Of a stretch of DNA of 11,343 bases, positions 7,112 to 11,343 are shown in pieces. The first letter of the stretch is position 1, and the number at the start of each line of letters is the position of its first letter. The stretch is taken from the NCBI GenBank assembly GCA_947651335.1, contig CANSYV010000017.1, positions 1 to 11,343 on the forward strand, given 5' to 3'. This stretch comes from an uncultured Lachnospiraceae bacterium (GTDB taxonomy: Bacteria; Bacillota; Clostridia; Lachnospirales; Lachnospiraceae). Both the position numbers and the translations under genes were made by a program. A model generated the notes under the pieces. The model ran no database searches. It was not told the origin of the DNA and was given only the letters and a program-made list of their open reading frames with translations.

Positions 7112-7905
7112 AAGGCTACCTCCGTACTGAGGAAAACGGGGCCGTCCTTGCACACCCGTTTCCGGCACACATGTAAATGTTCGTCTTCATGGACCGAGTC
7201 GCAGACACAGCCCAGGCATGCACCGATTCCGCAGGCCATGCGCTCCTCCAGAGACAGCCAGCAGGGAATCCCCTTTGCCGCCGCATAAGCCTGGACTGCC
7301 CGCAGCATAGGGGTGGGGCCGCAGGCGAAGATCATGTCTGCCGCCAGATCCCGCTTCTCAACGGCATCCAGTACATTGCCTGTTACAGCATCTGCGGTAT
7401 CATCCGGCGCATGTTCCACCGCGCATACCACAGGGCAGAACTTTTCAAATTCTTCCTTCAGGAAAATCTCATCTTTGTATCCCAGCACTGCTGTCACACT
7501 GCCTGTTAAATGGGCGGCTGTCTCCAGCAGGGGCGGAATGCCGATGCCGCCTCCTAAAAGCAGAACCTTTTTTCCCTCCGCCTCGTCAAGAGGATATCCA
7601 TTTCCCAGGGGGCCCATAAGTTCCAGGAAGTCTCCAGTCTTTAATGCGGAAAATTCTCTGGTTCCCTCCCCGGCTGTCCGGTATACCAGACGCAGGGCAT
7701 TCCCATCTGTCTGGCACACGCTGATGGGGCGGGGCAGAAGACGGCTCTTATCCTGGCAGTATGCCATTACGAACTGTCCCGACTGGGCGCATCCGGCGAT
7801 GGTTTCGGTGTGCAGCCACAGGCTGTAGATGTGGTTTCCCACAGCTTCCTGGCGGATTACCTGGCAGTTTTCCTTCTGTTTATACTGCCCTTGTGTGTGT
7901 TCCAT
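7108..7905 (-). CDS. pyrK: Dihydroorotate dehydrogenase electron-transfer subunit
   Basis: PyrK accepts electrons from PyrD through a [2Fe-2S] cluster and FAD and reduces NAD. In the 265-residue protein RPIS (59-62) is the FAD-binding motif of ferredoxin-reductase-like folds, LLLGGGIGIPPLL (115-127) is the nucleotide-binding loop, and ACGPTPM (194-200) closes the NAD domain. The cluster ligands are Cys225, Cys230, Cys233 and Cys247 in the C-x4-C-x2-C-x13-C spacing typical of PyrK. The start at 7905-7903 is preceded by GGAGGA; an upstream in-frame start at 7932 would add nine basic and polar residues with no ribosome binding site. Its stop overlaps the pyrD start by ATGA, suiting 1:1 production of the heterotetramer. 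Confidence 0.96.
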   Translation of the reverse strand: MEHTQGQYKQKENCQVIRQEAVGNHIYSLWLHTETIAGCAQSGQFVMAYCQDKSRLLPRPISVCQTDGNALRLVYRTAGEGTREFSALKTGDFLELMGPLGNGYPLDEAEGKKVLLLGGGIGIPPLLETAAHLTGSVTAVLGYKDEIFLKEEFEKFCPVVCAVEHAPDDTADAVTGNVLDAVEKRDLAADMIFACGPTPMLRAVQAYAAAKGIPCWLSLEERMACGIGACLGCVCDSVHEDEHLHVCRKRVCKDGPVFLSTEVAL

Positions 7906-7950
7906 ATTCGTGTTCCTCCGTTGTTGTCTCACGTTTCAGCATTTGGTATC

Positions 7951-8877
7951 TCAGCCTCGTTTCCATGCCTGAAGAAGGTCGGCAGCCATATCCTCCACTG
8001 CCTTTCGGGAAGCCTGTGCGTATCCCTCTTCGCCGAAAGACGCGTACGGCTCCTTTTTATAGGCCGCGATAATCCCACGGGAAGAATTTACAATAGCTCC
8101 CAAGCCGTCATCTCCGAAAAAGTCTGCCAGGTCAGCGGCAGACGCCCCCTGGGCGCCATATCCCGGCACCAGGAAAAATGTGCGGGGCATAAGCTTTCTG
8201 AGGGCCTTTCCCATTTCCGGATAGGTGGCGCCGATGACTGCACCGATGTAACTGTAATCCCGGCCCATGTGTTCCAGCCCCCACTGGTTCACCTTTTCTC
8301 CTACCCATTCATATAGAGGCTTTCCGTCTATGAGCCTGTCCTGGAATTCCCCGCTGGAAGGGTTGGAAGTTTTTACCAGGATGAACAGGCCCTTTTTGTA
8401 TTCTTTACACACATCCACAAAAGGTTTTACCCCGTCTGAACCCAGGTAGGGATTCACTGTGGCAAAGTCCTCGTCAAAAGGTGCATAAGACTGGCTTCCC
8501 ACCTGCACCCTTCCCAGATGTCCGGCGGCATATGCGGCGGAGGTGGAACCAATATCCCCCCGCTTGATATCGCCGATAACAATCAATCCTTTTTCGTGGC
8601 AGTAATCAATTGTCCGTTTGTATACCTCCAGCCCGGGAATGCCAAACTGTTCATACATGGCAATCTGTGGTTTTACAGCGGGAATCAGGTCCCAGACCGC
8701 GTCTATGATGCCTTTATTAAATTCCCAGACTGCCTGGGCGGCGCCTTCCAGGGTTTCCCCGTGCCGGGCAAAAGCTTCTTTTAAAAGAAAGCCGGGGATA
8801 TAGTCAATCATAGGGTCCAGCCCCACCACAACAGGGGCCTGGGTTTTCTTTATTTTTTCAATCAGTTTTTCAATCAT
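7951..8877 (-). CDS. pyrF: Orotidine-5'-phosphate decarboxylase, type 2 subfamily
   Basis: This enzyme decarboxylates OMP to UMP, the last step of de novo UMP synthesis. The 308-residue length and the opening VVGLDPMIDYIP fit the longer type 2 subfamily rather than the roughly 240-residue type 1. The catalytic array is in IGDIKRGDIG, with D103, K105 and D108 as the Asp-Lys-Asp set. VNPYLGSDGVKPFVD and VPGYGAQGA are the later phosphate and base contact regions. Its ATG overlaps the pyrC stop (ATGA), with GGAG of the ribosome binding site inside the pyrC end. It is followed by pyrK after 45 bases. Confidence 0.95.
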   Translation of the reverse strand: MIEKLIEKIKKTQAPVVVGLDPMIDYIPGFLLKEAFARHGETLEGAAQAVWEFNKGIIDAVWDLIPAVKPQIAMYEQFGIPGLEVYKRTIDYCHEKGLIVIGDIKRGDIGSTSAAYAAGHLGRVQVGSQSYAPFDEDFATVNPYLGSDGVKPFVDVCKEYKKGLFILVKTSNPSSGEFQDRLIDGKPLYEWVGEKVNQWGLEHMGRDYSYIGAVIGATYPEMGKALRKLMPRTFFLVPGYGAQGASAADLADFFGDDGLGAIVNSSRGIIAAYKKEPYASFGEEGYAQASRKAVEDMAADLLQAWKRG

Positions 8878-10169
8878 AAGTCATTCTCCATCTGTCCGGC
8901 CTGGTAAACAATCTTTCCATCGCAGATAGTGGCCGTCACCCTGCCTTTTACTTTCCTTCCATTAAATGGTGTGTTCTTTCCCTTGGACACGAAGGTCCGG
9001 GCATCAATGATGTACTCCTCATCCGGGTCAATGATGGTAATGTCCGCGGCCTTGCCTTCTCTCAGGGAACCTTTATCCAGATTGAGAATCTGCGCGGGAT
9101 TGCGGCTCATTTTTTCCGCCATCTGCATAGGTGTGAGAATTCCCTTGTCCACCAGTTCAGTAACGACCAGCGGCACACAGGTTTCCAGGCCCACAACCCC
9201 GAAGGGGGCATTTTTCATGGAACCCTCTTTTTCTTTGAGTGTATGGGGGGCATGGTCCGTGCTGATTACGTCGATGACATCTTCTTTGAGGGCTTTTCGC
9301 AGAGCCTCTTTGTCCTCCCGTCTGCGAAGAGGCGGATTCATTTTAAAGTTAGGGTTATCCCCAGGAATGTCTTCACTGCACAATGTGAAATGGTGGGGAC
9401 AGACCTCTCCTGTGATGGAGAAACCGCTATCCTTGGCAATCTGGAGCATATGCGCGCTCTCCTTGGTGGAGCAGTGACACAGATGCAGATGGACTCCTGC
9501 ATCCTGTGCCAGGAAAATATCTCTGGCAACAATGATGTTCTCCACCATACTGCTGATTCCGGGAAGTCCAAGTTCGGCAGCTTTCTCGTCATCGTTCATA
9601 CAGCCATTTCCCACCAGCATCTGGTCTTCGCAGTGGGCCATGACGGGAATGTTATGCTTCTTGGCAATCAGCATGGCATCCAGATACAGCTGGGAGTTCA
9701 TGACAGATTTTCCGTCTTCGGAAACAGCCGGTATGCCTGCCTGGACCATTTCCTCGATATCGGCCAGCTCGGCTCCTTTCTGTCCCTTTGTGATGGCGCC
9801 GGCCTGCAGTACATGGATGGGAGACACCTCCTCTGCTTTGTGATGTACGTAATTTACCCGGCTGGCTGTGTCAATCACCGGATGGGTATTGGGCATGGCC
9901 AGGACCGTTGTAAATCCTCCTTTTGCAGCAGCCTTTCCGCCGGAGGCGATATCTTCTTTTTCCTCCTGCCCCGGATCGCGGAAGTGTACATGCAGATCAA
10001 TCAGCCCCGGCATCACGTAACACCCTTTTGCATCCAGGACCTGGTCGGCTTCTCCCTGTTTGATTTTTCCCACTTTTTGGATTCGTCCGTCTTCGATATA
10101 CACATCTGTGACTTCATCCAGCTTTGTATCCGGATCAATGACCCGGCCTCCTTTGATCAAAATACCCAT
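8874..10169 (-). CDS. pyrC: Dihydroorotase (class I, PyrC of Bacillus type)
   Basis: Dihydroorotase cyclises N-carbamoyl-aspartate to dihydroorotate, a zinc-dependent step in the cytoplasm. The 431-residue protein is an amidohydrolase barrel with HVHFRDPG (60-67, zinc His pair), MPNTHP, AHCEDQ, HLCHCSTKES, GEVCPHHF and STDHAPHT (catalytic Asp) in order, as in Bacillus PyrC (about 430 residues). The start at 10169-10167 lies 6 bases after GGAGGTG; an upstream TTG would add four residues and overlap that site. It is the first gene of the pyr unit. I see no PyrR-type anti-antiterminator or leader terminator, so uridine control by attenuation is not evident. Confidence 0.96.
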   Translation of the reverse strand: MGILIKGGRVIDPDTKLDEVTDVYIEDGRIQKVGKIKQGEADQVLDAKGCYVMPGLIDLHVHFRDPGQEEKEDIASGGKAAAKGGFTTVLAMPNTHPVIDTASRVNYVHHKAEEVSPIHVLQAGAITKGQKGAELADIEEMVQAGIPAVSEDGKSVMNSQLYLDAMLIAKKHNIPVMAHCEDQMLVGNGCMNDDEKAAELGLPGISSMVENIIVARDIFLAQDAGVHLHLCHCSTKESAHMLQIAKDSGFSITGEVCPHHFTLCSEDIPGDNPNFKMNPPLRRREDKEALRKALKEDVIDVISTDHAPHTLKEKEGSMKNAPFGVVGLETCVPLVVTELVDKGILTPMQMAEKMSRNPAQILNLDKGSLREGKAADITIIDPDEEYIIDARTFVSKGKNTPFNGRKVKGRVTATICDGKIVYQAGQMENDL

Positions 10170-10249
10170 AAACACCTCCAAATATTTCTGTTTATTTTTA
10201 TATCCGGCGATTTTAAATCACTGAATATAATATATAGTACGTTCTCTCG

Positions 10250-10278
10250 ATTATAACATGATTCTTCTGCTTTGGCAC
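10250..10278 (-). promoter_or_regulatory. Promoter of the pyrC operon (extended -10)
   Basis: On the minus strand TGTTATAAT combines a perfect -10 (10255-10250) with the TG of an extended -10 element (10258-10257). A weak -35, GTGCCA (10278-10273, four of six consensus bases), stands 17 bases upstream. Transcription would start near 10243, leaving a leader of about 75 bases with no clear hairpin and T-run. Confidence 0.65.
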
Positions 10279-10320
10279 GAAAAAGTTACCAGCCGCCCCA
10301 GAAACTGAGGAATAGTTATT

Positions 10321-10368
10321 GAAAAAACCAAATTTCTCCTTGACTTTTTCAAATGCCCCACTTATAAT
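10321..10368 (+). promoter_or_regulatory. Strong consensus promoter for the structured RNA / cold-shock leader
   Basis: TTGACT (10340-10345, five of six) and TATAAT (10363-10368, six of six) are separated by exactly 17 bases. The A-rich stretch upstream (10321-10333) resembles an UP element. Transcription should begin near 10376. This promoter faces away from the pyrC promoter, about 85 bases apart, so the two units are divergent. Confidence 0.88.
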
Positions 10369-10375
10369 AGGAACT

Positions 10376-10612
10376 ACTTGGTTAAGGCTATACGCTGTAA
10401 GAGAGAATCACTAGTTTTTAGAGATTATATTACAACAATATAGTCTGTAAAAGCTGGTGAATTTTTGGGTCTGTAGGAAATATGATCCGTAAGTGGTGCC
10501 GGACTGCCTCCTAATGTGCATTCCGTGCGCAAAGCAGGCGAAACTCCTTCGCAGGTAGTGAGGGGTGGGGATTAAAAGCGGCTCTGCCGCTTAGTTCTTA
10601 AAGTTGGAAGTG
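10376..10612 (+). ncRNA. Candidate structured non-coding RNA (raiA-like class, or cold-shock gene leader)
   Basis: No ORF with a start and ribosome binding site covers this stretch, but it folds well. Bases 10408-10420 pair with 10448-10460 (13 bp with wobbles), one G/G mismatch follows, then 10422-10431 pair with 10437-10446 (10 bp) around the loop ACAAC. A three-way junction is closed by 10503-10509 with 10553-10559 and holds the hairpins 10515-10531 (loop TTCCG) and 10538-10552 (loop ACTCC). The ACTCC loop could pair with GGGGT at 10562-10566 as a pseudoknot. AAGCGGC (10576-10582) pairs perfectly with GCCGCTT. Bases 10382-10387 can pair with 10596-10601 to close the whole fold. Size, multi-branched shape and host suggest the raiA RNA motif of Clostridia, but I cannot verify this. 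It does not resemble 6S, tmRNA, SRP RNA or RNase P. The 3' end is uncertain, since no clear terminator precedes the cold-shock gene. Confidence 0.6.
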
Positions 10613-10640
10613 TTTTCGGGTTATTCGTTTATTTGTATCA

Positions 10641-10720
10641 GGCAGAAATGAAAACTGCTGCCCGTCTTGTCTTCGGTTCACCAGCAGCATCTACCGCTGT
10701 ACAGGGAAATCCTTTACAGC
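10641..10720 (+). promoter_or_regulatory. Alternative hairpins in the cold-shock gene leader
   Basis: Several short stems compete here. GGCAG (10641-10645) can pair with CTGCC (10658-10662); CTGCTG (10655-10660) can instead pair with CAGCAG (10682-10687); and GCTGTA (10696-10701) pairs perfectly with TACAGC (10715-10720), with AGG/CCT inside. The last stem is followed ten bases later by a T-rich run and then the ribosome binding site. This may be a temperature-responsive leader or the remains of a terminator; both are inference. Confidence 0.35.
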
Positions 10721-10756
10721 ATCATCTCATTTTTTATTTTTTATGGAGGTAACATT

Positions 10757-10957
10757 ATGAACAAAGGTACTGTTAAATGGTTTAATGCAGAAAAAGGATA
10801 TGGTTTTATTACCGGAGAAGACGGAGCGGATGTATTTGTACATTTCTCTGCTATTCAGGGAGAAGGCTTTAAATCTTTAGATGAAGGCCAGGCTGTTTCT
10901 TATGATTTGACCGAAGGAGCCCGCGGCATGCAGGCTGCCAACGTTGTAAAATTATAA
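10757..10957 (+). CDS. Cold-shock protein (CspA/CspB family)
   Basis: This is a 66-residue single cold-shock domain, an RNA- and single-stranded-DNA-binding beta barrel that acts as an RNA chaperone. It carries KWFN (7-10), RNP1 as KGYGFI (13-18) and RNP2 as VFVHF (26-30), and ends in ANVVKL, all standard for the family, and 66 residues is the exact common length. The ATG at 10757 follows GGAGGT by 6 bases; a 30-residue upstream in-frame extension is leader sequence, not protein. No separate strong promoter lies close to it, so it is probably transcribed from the consensus promoter at 10340-10368, giving a very long leader of about 380 bases. A terminator follows the stop. Confidence 0.97.
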   Translation: MNKGTVKWFNAEKGYGFITGEDGADVFVHFSAIQGEGFKSLDEGQAVSYDLTEGARGMQAANVVKL

Positions 10958-10966
10958 TTTTCTGTC

Positions 10967-11003
10967 AAAAACCCCCAGGAATGACTTCCCGGGGGTTCTT
11001 TGT
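10967..11003. terminator. Two-way intrinsic terminator between the cold-shock and membrane-protein genes
   Basis: AACCCCC (10970-10976) pairs with GGGGGTT (10991-10997), and after one mismatch GGAA (10978-10981) pairs with TTCC (10986-10989) around the loop TGAC. On the plus strand the stem runs into TTCTTTGTC with more T further on; on the minus strand it is followed by TTTTT. It therefore ends both converging genes. Confidence 0.9.
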
Positions 11004-11040
11004 CTCGTTTTTGTCTGGTTTTTGATTTTCCTACAGAACT

Positions 11041-11289
11041 TTACTCGTCTGTGTTTAGGTCAGACAGGTAATCGTCGATTGCCCCAGTGTCCATAACCGT
11101 TTCATGGACTTTTGAGTTTTGTGATGCGGTTACTTTGCCGTAGACAGAGTATCCCACCCATACCACCAGCACAGCGCAGAGCAGAATTCCGGCAAATTTT
11201 TCCAATGCCAGCATCCGCTTTTCCTTTTTATAAATTTCGTGCCGCCGTGTTTTTTTTTCTTTATAACGGTCTACTTTTTCCTGGCTCAT
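11041..11289 (-). CDS. Small single-pass membrane protein of unknown function
   Basis: I do not recognise this 82-residue protein. It has a highly basic N-terminal part (residues 5-32, many Lys and Arg, likely helical), one hydrophobic segment at about 33-50, and a short polar, acidic tail of about 30 residues ending NTDE. By the positive-inside rule the N-terminus is cytoplasmic and the tail is outside, so it is a bitopic protein without a cleavable signal. The ATG at 11289-11287 follows an AAGGGG ribosome binding site. The gene is separated from the cold-shock gene by the shared terminator, and its promoter would lie at the window edge. The layout resembles small cell-envelope or division-associated proteins, which is only a resemblance. 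Confidence 0.75.
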   Translation of the reverse strand: MSQEKVDRYKEKKTRRHEIYKKEKRMLALEKFAGILLCAVLVVWVGYSVYGKVTASQNSKVHETVMDTGAIDDYLSDLNTDE

Positions 11290-11343
11290 GAAATATCCCC
11301 TTCTTTATCTCTTTATTAATCAATAATAGCGCCTGTTTTTTTG

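Noticed and set aside
10170..10243. PyrR-type attenuator in the pyrC leader
   Set aside because: I found neither the conserved PyrR-binding loop nor a terminator hairpin with a T-run.
9243..10256. 337-codon plus-strand open frame opposite pyrC
   Set aside because: It lies antisense to the well-supported pyrC, has low-complexity Cys/His-rich composition and no ribosome binding site; it is a shadow frame.
10273..10292. TGGCACG resembling a sigma-54 -24 element
   Set aside because: The matching -12 TTGC element is missing at the required spacing.
10376..10612. 6S RNA, tmRNA, SRP RNA or RNase P identity for the structured RNA
   Set aside because: The fold is multi-branched instead of one long rod with a central bubble (6S), and the hallmark sequences of the others are absent.
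10604..10633. A separate promoter for the cold-shock gene (TTGGAA with TTTATT)
   Set aside because: Both hexamers match only four of six bases with an 18-base spacer, much weaker than the promoter at 10340-10368.
10667..10756. 30-residue N-terminal extension of the cold-shock protein
   Set aside because: The family begins at [16 protein letters not shown] precedes the ATG at 10757, and the upstream frame crosses leader hairpins.
1..11343. CRISPR array, tRNA, prophage or defence system
   Set aside because: No spaced direct repeats, cloverleaf folds, integrase or defence-type domains are visible in either strand.

Overview
The window looks like the chromosome of a Gram-positive anaerobe of the Clostridia, most likely Lachnospiraceae. 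The reasons are the strong GGAGG-type ribosome binding sites, the AT-rich intergenic regions between genes of moderate G+C, a two-subunit oxygen-sensitive class I fumarase, an NAD-linked PyrK/PyrD dihydroorotate dehydrogenase, and the tight gene packing. The host assignment is inference. I see no phage, insertion sequence, tRNA, rRNA or CRISPR array.

Layout from left to right. Bases 1-33 hold the first 11 codons of a minus-strand gene that leaves the window. Bases 102-251 form a long inverted repeat directly behind the stop codon of a sodium:solute symporter (253-1695, minus). An MFS transporter (1704-3023, minus) precedes the symporter in the same operon. That operon has a consensus promoter at 3141-3169 and an operator-like palindrome just downstream of the predicted start of transcription. 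A 14-bp terminator hairpin at 3208-3252 separates it from the next unit.

A long minus-strand unit runs from about 10243 down to 3208: pyrC, pyrF, pyrK and pyrD (pyrimidine biosynthesis, two ATGA overlaps), then a CPA2-type cation:proton antiporter, fumarase alpha and beta subunits, and an 81-residue protein of unknown function. I see no internal terminator, so it may be one operon. PyrC closes the dihydroorotate ring, PyrD with PyrK oxidises dihydroorotate to orotate using NAD, and PyrF makes UMP. The pyrB, pyrE and car genes are not in the window. The fumarase alpha gene appears to start at a non-AUG codon.

The region 10182-10756 carries no protein gene. It holds a minus-strand promoter for pyrC and, facing the other way, a perfect consensus plus-strand promoter at 10340-10368. 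That promoter drives a highly structured, non-coding stretch of about 235 nt, followed by a leader of alternative hairpins and a cold-shock protein gene (10757-10957). This RNA is the most interesting item in the window; it may belong to the raiA RNA class or be a cold-shock leader, and I could not confirm either. A two-way terminator (10967-11003) separates the cold-shock gene from a small minus-strand single-pass membrane protein (11041-11289).
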